Positions 17,312-30,061 of a stretch of DNA of 64,000 nt are shown piece by piece; the stretch's first letter is position 1; each line of letters begins with the position of its first letter. Origin of the DNA: Ceratobasidium sp. AG-K (taxonomy: Eukaryota > Basidiomycota > Agaricomycetes > Cantharellales > Ceratobasidiaceae). Position numbers and translations under genes: made by a program. Where the stretch lies: the NCBI GenBank assembly GCA_037039685.1, contig JAWNGF010000005.1:2852001-2916000 (forward strand). The letters run 5' to 3'. The notes beneath the pieces are model-generated. The model searched no databases. It was not told where the DNA came from and was given only the letters and a program-made list of their open reading frames with translations.

Positions 17312-18664
17312 TTAATAAGCCTCAGTGACGTCTTTTCCCAACTCAATGTCTGAAGAGATTTCTTCAATCTGAGCTTCAAAACCTGAGGCTGTGTTCTTGG
17401 AAGGACAGACCCTTGCTGAGTGTCCCTTGCTGCTGCAGGTGAAGCAAATCATTGGTCCCTTTCCCTTGCCATCAAGATCCATTGCATTGGGGTCTTTAGC
17501 AGGAGTGGATGATTTAGGCGTTTGGAGTGTAGGGGCATTGAAGGTGGTGGTCCTGGTGTCCTTTTGAATTGCTCCAAATGGGACATTGCCTTTAGTTCCA
17601 TTGTCCCAGGAAATCTGTGGAACTGGGCAGCCCTTGGCGTTTCTGGTGATGCTTGAGATTTTGCCAAATTGCACCCCCCCTGTGGGTTTTGACATAAAGA
17701 TGCAGTGATTTATATTGAACCTTTGTCCAAGTACAGTGTTTGGGGTGCTTGTAGCTGCCTTAGATGTAACTTGTTTTGAAGTGCTAGTTTGCAGGCTTTG
17801 GGTTTTCTTGGGTGCATTGATGGCGTTCATTGTGGAATCAATCTCCAAGGCCCTTTTGCAAACTTGGTTGAAGGTCCTTGTTGCTTCATGGGGTTTAAAG
17901 TTTTGTGATACCATGGCCAGCTTGATTTTGTCTTTGAGACTGTTGTAGAAATCATCACAGAGTACTTGGTCAGTGTAGCTGAGTACCAATGAATAAGTAA
18001 GGAAGTCTTGTAGATAGTCTTGGACCAAATTCTTCTGGATCAGCTTCTTGTATAGTTGCCTGAAGCAGTCAATCTTGTGAACGTCACCAAACCTAGCTTG
18101 CATTTCATTCCAGAATTTGGCCATGTCATGTAGCCAATTAGTTGCTCCCCTTTGTGCTGTGTCCGCATCAATTCCTGGTTGCATCCATACATAGGCAGGT
18201 CCTTTGCAATAACCCATGATGTAAGTAATTTTCTGTTCTGTGGTTGCTTGTGGGGATGTGTGGTTTATGTACCAGGTGCATTGCAATTTAAACTCATCAA
18301 ATTTGTCCATATCTACAGAGAATTCTTCTGGGGGGTGCATTTTGAGTTTGTATCCCGGAGTAGTTGTTGACACAGTGGTGGAGGGTGTTGCTCCTAGGTT
18401 TGCAAGTGACTGAGACACCGCATTCATTAATTGGTGAAGGGGTGTGATTTGTGCAGTTTGGTTCTGAATTGCAATGATGTCTGCAACATTATTGTCAATT
18501 CCCTGTCCTAGGGTAGAGGTGATGCCATTTAAGGCACTGATGTGACTGTTAATTTTTTGCACCTCATCTATTAAAGCATTGATTGCATGTGCAACTACAT
18601 CAGGTGGAGATGTTGCAGTTATTTGGGTAAACCCTCCTTGACTTTGTGATGGGGCTCTCAACAT
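17312..18664 (-). CDS. gag: Gag capsid protein of element A2
   Basis: Intact 450-aa frame. The N-terminal third is Ser-, Thr- and Gln-rich with a likely coiled coil. The gag domain is central (MHPPEEFS, YIMGYCKGPAYVWM, WNEMQARFGD). A CCHC zinc knuckle (CFTCSSKGHSARVC) is near residue 415. The stop TAA (17312-17314) is the first codon after the element C LTR, so C inserted without changing the protein. Pol of this copy is separated from it by C and is not in the window. Confidence 0.9.
   Translation of the reverse strand: MLRAPSQSQGGFTQITATSPPDVVAHAINALIDEVQKINSHISALNGITSTLGQGIDNNVADIIAIQNQTAQITPLHQLMNAVSQSLANLGATPSTTVSTTTPGYKLKMHPPEEFSVDMDKFDEFKLQCTWYINHTSPQATTEQKITYIMGYCKGPAYVWMQPGIDADTAQRGATNWLHDMAKFWNEMQARFGDVHKIDCFRQLYKKLIQKNLVQDYLQDFLTYSLVLSYTDQVLCDDFYNSLKDKIKLAMVSQNFKPHEATRTFNQVCKRALEIDSTMNAINAPKKTQSLQTSTSKQVTSKAATSTPNTVLGQRFNINHCIFMSKPTGGVQFGKISSITRNAKGCPVPQISWDNGTKGNVPFGAIQKDTRTTTFNAPTLQTPKSSTPAKDPNAMDLDGKGKGPMICFTCSSKGHSARVCPSKNTASGFEAQIEEISSDIELGKDVTEAY
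17333..17339 (-). promoter_or_regulatory. putative -1 ribosomal frameshift site (GGGAAAA) of A2
   Basis: Minus-strand gag codons TTG GGA AAA GAC. The heptamer is kept in A2 although flanking codons differ from A1. Confidence 0.6.
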
Positions 18665-18688
18665 GTTGGAGTGGGGAAAAGTGTAGAT

Positions 18689-19503
18689 TTATTGAGATCC
18701 CAGACTGTACAAAATATTGCAAATCCTTCTGCAAACTCTTCTATCTTTAATGGAGTGCAGACTTCTCAAAAATACCAATTCAAGATTTTTGTCTTCCAAA
18801 AACAACACGTTGATTACTCCTAGTTTGTTGTACTGTTTGTATATGTAGTTACAATGAATGTTTTTAATAAAGAGTGATAGGGATTCTAGTCTAAGCTGGT
18901 CCCTGCATTGTTCCTGTGTAAGTTGATGGCTTGATCCCACTGAAAAGGGTTGGGTGCAATGGTATTAAGATGATTTAGAAGGCAGTAATCCTGGATAATA
19001 GGAATATGCACTTCTGTTGCGAGATGACAATATTTGCCTTTGATTTTGTCTTTGAGGGTTTCAATGGTGTGCCACTGCTGTTTGTTGTTGTTGATGAGAT
19101 TTTTGACCTTTTGAGTATGTTTTTCTTGGATTTTGATAAGTTGGTCGCAATTTTTGATCAGGACGCGGGTTTGTTCTTGCAGGTGCTCAACTTCAATGTT
19201 GGTGTCAGCTAGATTTATGCTTTGGACATAATCTTGATCAGCTTGTTGCTTGCACATGTTGTCTATGCTTAATTCAATGAACTCAAGCCTTGAATGGAGT
19301 GTTTGATAATTGGCTTTGAGTTGGTTGTGGTTTTTGTTGTTTCTGGTATGTTCAACCCTTAGTTCCTCTGCTTACTTGACTTGATCTTCTTCTAGTACTT
19401 CAATTCAACTGTTTAATTTGTTGATTTTAGTGTCTAGATTAAGCACAAAGTCTTTTAGGTTAAACACTGCTTTGCAGAGGCTAAGAAATGCAGGGAACAC
19501 TTA
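18689..19503 (-). pseudogene. ORF region upstream of gag in A2, coiled-coil protein of unknown role
   Basis: Counterpart of 3565-4381. The gag-frame part is open at 18886-19257 and continues upstream with stops at positions unlike those of A1; the -1 frame part is 18689-18940 and ends GLGSQ-like, then stop. The protein is well conserved with A1 in both parts, including the point where the frame changes. Confidence 0.5.
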
Positions 19504-19969
19504 AAGGTTAATTAGTCAGTTACTAATCAATCCCTTTTTTAGTGCGTACTGATGGAAACAATGAGTTGATGTGGTTCTTGATGGATGAGAGTGTTAACTT
19601 GGGTGGTGCTCCAACCACTATCCAGGTTGGCTTGAGAGGATCTGGCTTCCTTGAGATGTTGATTTGGATATAAAGGGTGCTAGGTGCTAAGCTTTTGCTT
19701 TATATACTCCTTATCTGATCTTATCAGTTATCAACAGCCTTGGGCGGGCGTGATAAGGACAGTGTATGACAGAGTAAGGGTGTATTTAGCTGACTAAAGC
19801 TGCTATGACTTGAAAGAGGATAACAATTGGGTTCACTGACAGTGTATAGCAATGTGGAACTACCAGTCTATATCAAGTATAGCTTGTTGTTTGTTGTACT
19901 ATGCCCATTTTCCCATGTACATTCTATCTACTTGGTGGAAGAGCAGGGGCTTATGGCCAATGCTTTAAG
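19504..19969 (-). other. A2 untranslated leader
   Basis: Similar to 4382-4851 of A1, including the internal TATATAAA-like site. No ORF supported. Confidence 0.4.
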
Positions 19970-19980
19970 AGGCTTGACCT
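19970..19980 (-). other. primer-binding site of A2, self-priming type
   Basis: Same 11 bases as in A1, 2 nt inside the LTR, complementary to the LTR at 20103-20113. Confidence 0.7.
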
Positions 19981-19982
19981 AA

Positions 19983-20398
19983 TGTCCCGACTTGAGTCAA
20001 TTAGGTGTTTAAAAGGTTAAGGGGTTCAACTTGGAGAAGTCTTAGAACCCAAGGAATAGAGATAGTAAAGAGGAGTTGATTGAGCAAGTCCTAGTGGAGA
20101 GGAGGTCAAGCCTTGTCATTAACTGGCTTGACCTCTGGGTTTATATACATGAGGGAACAGTGCCATGTCATCATCTATCAGTGTGGGAAAGCCAAGTACA
20201 ACCAACGATAAGCAAGATAAGAGGTATGACTTGACATTCTGGAAGTTTGGGAAGCAACACCAATATCAAATGAAAAGACAAATACATCACATGATACAAG
20301 TTTAAGTGCCAAAGGACATTTGTACCAAAAAAGGAAAGTGTTCGGAAAAAAGGATATAAAATCAGAATAAAATGTCTGAGCTTAGTCAGGTCATGACA
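19983..20398 (-). repeat. 5' LTR of A2 (416 bp)
   Basis: Same ends as the A1 LTR and similar throughout. Many CG dinucleotides of A1 are TG or CA here. Confidence 0.85.
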
Positions 20399-20575
20399 GA
20401 GACAAAGGAAACATGATAAGTCCATGGACACCAAGGAGAGGAGGGAACAGGCCAGGCAGGCATGTCCTGCAATCATGGCTTACAGAAAGGCAACTAAATG
20501 CACTGAGGTGAGCAGAACAAGACCAAACACAAGGCAAACAGACAAAGAAGAGAAGAGGAAGAAAAGGTTGTGACA
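20399..20575 (-). repeat. C-type LTR fragment, outermost layer of the nest
   Basis: On the minus strand it begins TGTCACAACC and matches the first part of the element C LTR (16868 onward) up to the point where A2 entered. It may be a solo LTR or the 5' LTR of a minus-strand element whose rest lies outside the window. Confidence 0.8.
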
Positions 20576-21082
20576 ATATTGTAAATGCTAGGTGTGGCCT
20601 GATCTCCTACAATAATTTGAACCTGTGCCACCAAAGGTGCACAGGCACCTAGTCACCAGGAGCTAAGAAATGAAGGTCAGATTCCCACCATGAGTTTGGC
20701 AGACAGTTCCATTGGTGGCATCCATACATACAGGAAAAAATTGGGGTATATCTCATAGCAAGGAAGTGTTATATATCTGTTAGGGAGAGAAGCTCTCACT
20801 CTTGGGCCACCTGCCAGACTGGAGGCCAATACATGGGACTCAAAAATCACGAAGGCAAGGTGCAAAGATTGGAGCAATGGTTGGTAATGATGACGTGGTC
20901 ACGAGTATGGAACCACGAATCCATATCTTAAGCAGACACACTCCATCACGGTCCAACAAGTTTCAGAGATTTTGTATGGATAAATCGGGTGGTATTAATG
21001 GGAAGAAAAATTAGTTATAAAGTCTGCCTGCGTCTACGATGATATTTGGCTGTGAGGGGCAAAGCTAGTTCAGTCCTTGAGC
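20576..21082. other. intergenic, nothing recognised
   Basis: No coding potential seen. This marks the change from the retrotransposon nest to the gene-bearing part. Confidence 0.5.
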
Positions 21083-24000
21083 TCAAGCCATGCGCTGCAG
21101 CTGTCTCCGTTCGTGCTGGTCTCGCCACTGACTGTAACCCCGGAGCGGAATCGCCCCACATAGCTCTTTGGTAATCAGATGCATCTCGTCCAGAGCCTGG
21201 CAACCAAATGTCAGATATCATTAAACGCATATAGCGATATACAGACTCACATGTAACAGGTGAAATGCGGCGGAGACCCCAGTAGCATACGCCGAGTATT
21301 CAGTCGATTGCAGTAGCTCGCTTGTCAACGGCTCTTCGGTGCTAGAATTGCCGGGGCTCGTCGAGAAACCAGCACGGCTTTGTTCGTCGTGATACAATGC
21401 GCGATCGAGTAGATTAGATGGCAGCACTTCGTGTACGGGTAGCCCGGTCCGGAGAGACATTGAAACAATGTCAAAAATGGCCATAACATCTGATATCTAG
21501 GTGCGGGGTTTCAGAATCACGCATACAACCAGAAATGAGCCTCTTACCAAATTGGGGTTCAAGAACGCAGTCTGGTGCAACAGCCGGTGTCTCCACATAG
21601 GTGGAAGGCTTGATAGCGATCCTGAAAGCTAACAGTTCATTAGCTAAGCGAATGCCTCGTATCGTTGTCAAACAAACCTGAATGAGATCGGATAGCATTG
21701 AAGACTGAGTCTCTAACAATCGCACATAGTGTTCGCCCGGCCACCTCCCTCGAAGGCCCCTGTGATAGTCATTGGTATGAAAACATCAGGGGAGTCAATC
21801 GTTTCGCTCACCTCTCCCATTTGACCGTTCTGAACTGTCTCTTCTGCATCTCCAAAATAGTACCAAGGGCCATACACTTTGCCCGGAACGCGGGGGTCCA
21901 CCTTTCGTATGGAAGTGGCATAGGGCGAAGCTCAACGGATGTTCCAAAAGTTTCCTTTTCTTGAGGTGTCAAGGATTCTTGCCCGCTCTCAGTTGTTAGC
22001 CATGAAGATATCAGAATTCCATAAATTTGGGAGATCTCGGAAATCGATGTCGCATTGTTTAGCCGCACAGCCTTACGAGCCGATTGAGGTGGGAGGACCA
22101 TCATCACGAAAGAAGCGGCAAATCCTATAAAAAGTTCAATATCGGAGCATATGCCTTGAATGAGACCCCTACCAACTAGGACAAGCAGAGTCCGACGCCA
22201 AAAGATCTACCAAAGCCATCTTAGGTCATTGTTCGTTTCCCTCATCACAATCACGCTCACCTCATAACCATAAATGACAATGGCAGTAGGGAGGTGGGTG
22301 TTAGTCCACGAAAATCCGCCCATCATAATGAGGGTTACCTGGGCGTATGTTCCGGTGAATCAACTTATCGCGAGATTTGCAACTGCGACTCACGCTAAAT
22401 ATGATTGTCTCGGCGATCTTCTCGTACCAGAATAGCCGCATGAAGACTAGTGGGATGATGAACAGTCCAAATGCAGCTGCTAGACCGTATGCGTTTCCAG
22501 ATCCTATACCACAGCCTGAAAATATGGTTAGAATCTAAAGAAAACGGACCAAGTGACAGATCGTACCCATGTACCACATAGCCGTACCAACGGCACCTCC
22601 AGCGACCGTCCCAGCGACCCGAACAACAAACCTATTCCCAGAATTAACGGTACACCATACACACGGCGTAGTACACTTACCCGCTGATATGATCTGACAT
22701 GTACATCTCCAGACCGAACTGCGCCATGATCATTGCCCACAAGCCTCGTTCATTATATGTAAACTCTGCATTCGAGTAAGTAAACGTCACGAATTCACGC
22801 TAGGCATAACAACCGACCTGCACTAGTCTTGATGACTTGGGGTAGCCATAGCCCGAGAGTGAGAACCGCACACTTTAGTCCAAACTATACAACATTTAGT
22901 GGCGGCCGAAACGGGGTTTGAGATTTTACTCACGATCGCCTCATTGGTCCGAAAATAACTCCACACCGACCAGATTGCATGTGCCATACGTTGACCTAGC
23001 CCCGTGGGTGCGCGAGAATCTGGGTCTCGATCTAAGAGGTGGTCAGCCAACCGTGCAAGGTATTCCGAAGGGAAACGCATAAATTACTTACGGTACGTCT
23101 TCATATACTCATCGCCCTTGGCAGGATTGGGTACAGCCTGCAAGCCTCGAACCGGTACGGTACCGTCGTGCCGAAATAACGCAGACCCTAGTTTCCTTAG
23201 CCCTGTCGGCGCCCACAGCCGGTTGCTCTCCCGTTCTTGGAGGAGATTGAGCACAACATCCATCAGTGCAAGCACAGACTCTGTTGTCCAACACAAGTTG
23301 GATTCGAATACGAAGCACATGAATAGGGGGCGGTAAGAGATGGTATGTTTGCCGTTTCCGTCGAACGCATGTCCAGATGCGGCTTCGAACGCTTCAGCGA
23401 GAGGCTGCACGATCGAGAGGCGAGTGGTAGATTTATAAGTCGTCAAAGCAGAAGCGAGCGTTTCTCGAGCCAGGCGCAGAGCCCCCCGAGGTTCGTGTTG
23501 GATGGATTTGTATCTCCGCTCGTTTACATTTCTGATCGCCCTCGACGTACTCTCGAGTCCTTTGGATATTGCGTCCCGCAACTCGGCCGTCGCATCTCGC
23601 AGCACTGGAACCAGCTCCTCGATTTTGGTATGTTGAGCATCCTCGAGTGCAGTAATTTGATCTCGGATGTAAAGGATGCGGGGGGTATCTTGAACCCGGA
23701 GGCGCATTGACTTGGACGACTTCTTGAGACTGTGGGTGTCAGATGTATCCGACAGAACGGTAGTTGTGTTGGAAAGCTCGGTGTAAGACTTGTCGCCAAG
23801 GTGCTTGGTGTATTGATTCGCGAACGAGGACACTCCACCTAAGAAGGAATACAGTTGGCGTGAGACAGGCGTAAAATAGAGATATACGCACGTGCTCGGG
23901 TAAGAAGTGCCTTGAGTGGAAACTCGAGCGTCTCAACGTCAGTCCCACTCCACCGACCATAGCTGAATTCGAGGTTAAGCATCGGCGACATGGAGGTGAC

Positions 24001-25048
24001 TGTAAAGGCTCGTTGATACTTTCTCGATGAACGGACACTGCTTCAACTTACATCCTTGGAGCATCGCTTGCGCACCCTCCTGAACCGCATTCATCTTGGC
24101 TATTGTGCCCTCGAGCTGGTCAGCAGTTCGTGACAAGACGCCACCCTGCATGTCGACAAGAAGTTTAATCATATCAAGTACGCCAATGTATGAATTGAGC
24201 CACTCGTGGCTGAGGGTTTCGGGGAAGATCAACGCGATTGTTGCAAGTCCAACGGCAACATAGACACATGTTGAAACGAGGAACGTCTTCATGGTGAGAT
24301 AATTTGGGGCTGGCAGTAGAGGACCGAAAGACTTGTGGCCAGATTAGCCTCTGTACCACGCATTACTAGTTATACTCACACAAATGACATCCAAGAAGAC
24401 GTTTCCAAAGATACCAGCAAACACCATCTTTGGTGCTCTCACCCGGAAGACCGTCAATGCAAAAGTCCCAATACCGAGGAAAACACCGAACACAGCAGTC
24501 GAGCGGACATCGAGGAACTCTCCTCGGAAGACAGCCCTCTGAAAAGCGGATGTCGGGTTTGGGTCGTTGGTTGCGCTGTCTCAGGTCCAGTCAATGAATT
24601 GAAAAGGGGCTGTAAGATAAAACACCTACGCCTGCTGTACCTCACGAACTGCATTCTCGAGCCATCGCTTGTCACGGGCGGCAAAAGCGGAAACCATGCC
24701 AATACTTCCCCACGCCCACCCAACAAGGCAGCCGATTAGCAAAATCATCGTCCCAACGAGATAAACCTGAAGCGCCATGTTTGGAGGTAGCATAAAGCAT
24801 GCCATGGCAGCAAAGAAGCAGCTATACATCTGGGTTAGTCACTCGATTGCAAGACAAAGTCTCCAAACGTACGCGCTTCCCAGCGCCTCAAGAGTTTTCT
24901 GAGGAAGAATCAGAACAAAGCAGACCCATGTTGCGACCCAACACCGAAGAAACAGCTTCCAACTTCGAGGTTGAGCAAGCGCTCTCGATGCCCAGTCTGG
25001 TAGCTTCCCAGCTAGTTTTTGCGGCAACGTCCAAAAGTCGTCGACCAT
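21083..25048 (-). CDS. ArAE/BRE4-like membrane transporter (DUF2422/DUF2421 type)
   Basis: Multi-exon gene starting at the ATG 25048 (MVDDFWTLPQKLAG) and ending at the TGA 21083-21085 (HERRQLQRMA). About ten short introns; one clear example splits HLLH from ALDEMHL at about 21200-21252. The N-terminal half has membrane segments (LFLRCWVATWVCFVLILPQ, then YLVGTMILLIGCLVGWAWG and FLVSTCVYVAVGLATIALIFPE), a loop with a likely coiled coil, then a second membrane block (VPLILGIGLLFGS). The order fits fungal aromatic acid exporter/FUSC-like proteins, including brefeldin A sensitivity protein 4. The substrate is unknown. Exon borders were not all resolved and the family call rests on pattern and layout. 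Confidence 0.75.
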
Positions 25049-25808
25049 GAAGAAAGAAAGAGAAAGCGAGAATTGGTTGTTGCCATTGGTGCAAGTAACC
25101 AGTTATGTATCAAGTCAAACCACACGAAGAATCCTTCTCCCTTGGGTGCCAAGCCGGGCTCCGACATAGCGCGATGGTTTGATGGTGATCAAAGCTAAGT
25201 GCAAAGTACATCAGCGAGGCGCGTAATGGCTCACAGCGGAGGCCGTGGCTGTGTAACTTCTACCGACAATTATTTGATCATGGTCAAATGCCAGACCTGG
25301 AGGCTCGATGTCAGATGCTCACCATCCATTCATTGTATAATCATAAAATTTGTAGAGAGTGACAAACTGAGGTTATATGACTCGGAACACCCTCCATTAG
25401 TGGTCCGAGTAGATACAATGCGTTCGAGGGCATACAGATTTCGATAGTGCGAGTGCCCATCGCTTGATGAATGTACATTAAACGAGGATAGCTTATTTCG
25501 AGTCCGTGTGACAGAAGATATCAAACGGATGTCCTCGACTTGAATCCCGTGAGTCGATGGGGTCAGTGGAGGTAGAGTGAGTCACACGTGAGCGGGATGA
25601 CGAGATCGTGGTTGATCGAGCGCTCTGAGCACTCGAATCGAACCGTTGAGCGCACAGCGCCTGCTCCCGATCCCAGCTTGAGTCAGCGAGCGCACGACCA
25701 AAGTTCGAAGAACCGACTGGTGTAAATTATTCCCCGTTGCCTTCCGACATGAAAGAGGCACATAAGCAATACATTCGACCCTACTTTCTCGAAATGTATA
25801 CCTATAAT
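25049..25808. other. intergenic, upstream of the ArAE-like gene
   Basis: No supported gene. Holds the promoter of the minus-strand transporter. Confidence 0.4.
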
Positions 25809-26063
25809 CTATCCTAACAGTGATCCTAGGCGTTGTTGTCTGGTAGTATCATAAGTACGGCAAAGACCACCAGCCGCCTGCGACTTACGGCATATAAACT
25901 CTGCAGTCTGAAGCACACCAGGTAATGTCTCAGTGTCACTAAACGCGTATAGCCACTGAAGCGAGAGGGGAATTTCTGATCTCTCCTTGATGATGATACG
26001 GAGAATCATTGCGATTCGAGTAGCAGCTATATGTTTCTCGCCTCTGACCCACATGATGACCAT
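25809..26063 (-). pseudogene. possible RTA1-like C-terminal relic
   Basis: An 84-codon frame with a pattern like the end of RTA1-type proteins (ILRIII, then an aromatic pair and LPGVLQTAEFI). It lacks the other membrane segments and no further exons were found. A full RTA1-like gene lies about 4 kb downstream. It may equally be a chance ORF. Confidence 0.25.
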
Positions 26064-27644
26064 AGCGGCAGCTAGCGAGCAAACTCATTCAAAGGTGGGC
26101 CCACAACACCTCGGCACTCCAACCAAGCCTCCGCCTTTTCAATTCGACACGAAGTCCTTCCACGGCCAACGGCGATAGAGCGAATAGGGTCCGAGGGCGA
26201 GGAATTTGGACGGGCGGCCAAGGACTACTATAAATTACGATGTCATTTATGCGTGTTAGTACTTTAAATTAGTCAAGTTTTAAATCTATGATCCACTGTC
26301 ATCTCGTGCGCAAACTGCCAAATCAGTCCCAGATTTGGGGGAAATAGTCAACAATTCAAGAGACAGGAGCGCCAGGCCCTTGCGTGAGTCGTGCTGGCTG
26401 ATCATTGCTATCCACCACACGTTCGCGCCCGCTCTTATTTTCTTATTCTTGCCCTAATCGTGGATTGTATGTTGTGTGATCACATGCGTATATATAAGCG
26501 GGCTGAACGTTTCGCGTTGTGTTTACCCGTTCACTGCCAAATGTTGTTGAACTAAGAAATACATCGCAATGGAAGAATGCGATTTCTCACTGACCCTCCC
26601 AGATGACCAGTTACGTACATTCAGCAGTATGCGATTGCAGTTTTTTTTACAGAAAAACGAAGGGCCTCTTAAAAGTAAGGTAAAGGCCTGCGCAACCAGT
26701 TATGTGCTGGATTTTGGATGTGAGAAAACTCGGGTCTGTTCGACAAAACTCTCTAATTCGCCCGGACAACAGAGTGCTGGAAGTGTTATAATACCGGGCA
26801 CGCATGCACAATTATGTCCCCTGGCGGGCAGCCTGGCCGCGAAGTATCGTCTAGATACGACGCGATACATACAAGGCTAGATTGGAAAGGAACAAAGAAA
26901 TTCGTGTACCCATCATCAATTTGTCAGTTGTTACCTACAACTCCCCTTCGACCACTTTTATTGCGTGATCATACCCTATCTACTCATTTATGCGAGCTCG
27001 GCGATGGAGCCCCCCACGGCGCATTCACAGATCCTTGACCCCCAGCTGCCTGTCTTATCACTCTAATAATTTCTTTCGCTACGGAGGTCAACCGTAGTAT
27101 CCAGGTCCTCGATAGCTCCCATTGTGAACGTTGTATGAGTCCGCTATTTGCTGGGTGGCGGAGAAGTAGCTCCGTATGACGAGTCACCTTCAGTTAACGA
27201 GTGTATCAAGGCCGCGACAGTTTGCAATTGTGCGGGCATGCGGGCACGCATAACTATCAGAACTTGGCTTCCGTCCTCTCGCCTTTCTACGGCGACATGC
27301 CGCAATGACCCGGGGTAAGCTTTGACACGGTTTAGCTTTACTAATCGTTTCCACAGAAAGAGGGTAGTGACGGGCTGGTCGGTGTTCTTAGCTTACCGAG
27401 ATCCCGCCCCCATTTGATTAGCTTTTCAACCTTCGGAGCCACGCAAGATCATGATTGGAGGATATGCAATCTGACAAACCTACCGGCCATCTTTTTCCAT
27501 TGGCTCCGTGAGATTTCAGTGGATATATGCGATCTATTATTGAGGATACATTAGCTATCAAAACAACCATACGGCGAGCCTCGTCTCTCATCACCATCTA
27601 CTCCCACAAACCAAATAAAATCACTCCAAATCACTTCTACTACC
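26064..27644. other. intergenic; possible small transcription unit near 26489-26880
   Basis: TATATATAAG at about 26489 is followed 80 nt later by an ATG in good context (26569) opening a 103-codon frame (MEECDFSLTLPDDQL). GTACGT and a downstream CAG suggest an intron after the first 15 codons. No family recognised. The rest of the stretch shows nothing. Confidence 0.25.
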
Positions 27645-29042
<1,398 letters not shown>

Positions 29043-30061
29043 AAAGTAGCCCAGATAAGCTTTAAACTAAGCCCCTGCATGCGAGGCTACCGGTTTCAGG
29101 GATACTAGATACTAATTATATGGTCTTATCATCCACACTGCTCATTGTCGGAGATTAAGTAAATTAGCACAAAGGACATTCTACCCAGGCCAATGACAGT
29201 GTAGTATTCAGCTCGATTTCCCCACCGCCGCTATCATGGTGAAACAGTTACGAACAAACGTGCCAAACTGGCCGTCGACTGTGATTGAGAGCGGATAATC
29301 GCGCGCATGCGTTTGACAAATGCCGGGCTAACTAAAGTATACATGCCTGCCGGCAGAGCAGTGAAGATAGGAATCCGCGCCTAGCATGCTCCGCAACGGT
29401 GCTAAAATCCTTGAAGACCCATAAATCTTTAGCACCCAGATTGTACTCATAGCAAATTCCTTCAGTTGAAACTTGTCGCTGATTTTATTGGTTCCTCTGT
29501 TTCGCTAGTCCCCCTTCCCAAGTCGCTAATACTGTTGATTGAACATCTGCTCATCGGCAACCTGAGGCGCCTGAAAAGACCTTAGTCCGCACTCATCTAG
29601 TCACCACTTATTGGTGGTCTTGGCGAGCACGATGCGGAATGTGAGATGGCGTCATTATTGTAACTCACTCGAATGGCGCTAAATTACAAAACTCATCCAA
29701 CAACGCGATTTGGGAAAACCAGTTATTCTCTGCGCATAGTTACTTGGCTCATATATAACGTTCCATGCTGCCCTGGTTCGCGGACTGAAGTACGTTGGAC
29801 TTCGGTGGGGAGGTGTTCGTCAAGGTCGGCAGCACAGGTTGCCTGGAGCACCACAGGCAGGAAGCATATATGCGCAAATATGATCACTATAGGATATGGA
29901 ACACAACCAATTGCAACGAGCGACAAAGCTCAAGCCTAAAATCAAAACAAGCGAAGACACCCCACAAATCCAAGGTCCATGGAGCACAAAGTACTCATAA
30001 TGTCCTATCCCATTGGGGACTGTGTATGCATAGATAGGTCATACCGTAACTGTATTAGGAG
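29043..30061. other. intergenic between convergent genes, nothing recognised
   Basis: Lies between the 3' ends of the flavin oxidoreductase (plus) and the RTA1-like gene (minus). No ORF with support. Confidence 0.4.

Larger units (their letters stand above)
17312..20398 (-). mobile_element. Ty3/gypsy retrotransposon A2, 5' half
   Basis: Second copy of the A family: LTR, PBS, leader, upstream ORF region and gag, cut at the gag stop by element C. It has far fewer CpG sites than A1 at matching positions. It lies in an inverted C-type LTR that resumes at 20399. Confidence 0.92.

Noticed and set aside
25199..25524. Short ORFs upstream of the ArAE-like gene
   Set aside because: No conserved motif and no consistent exon structure.
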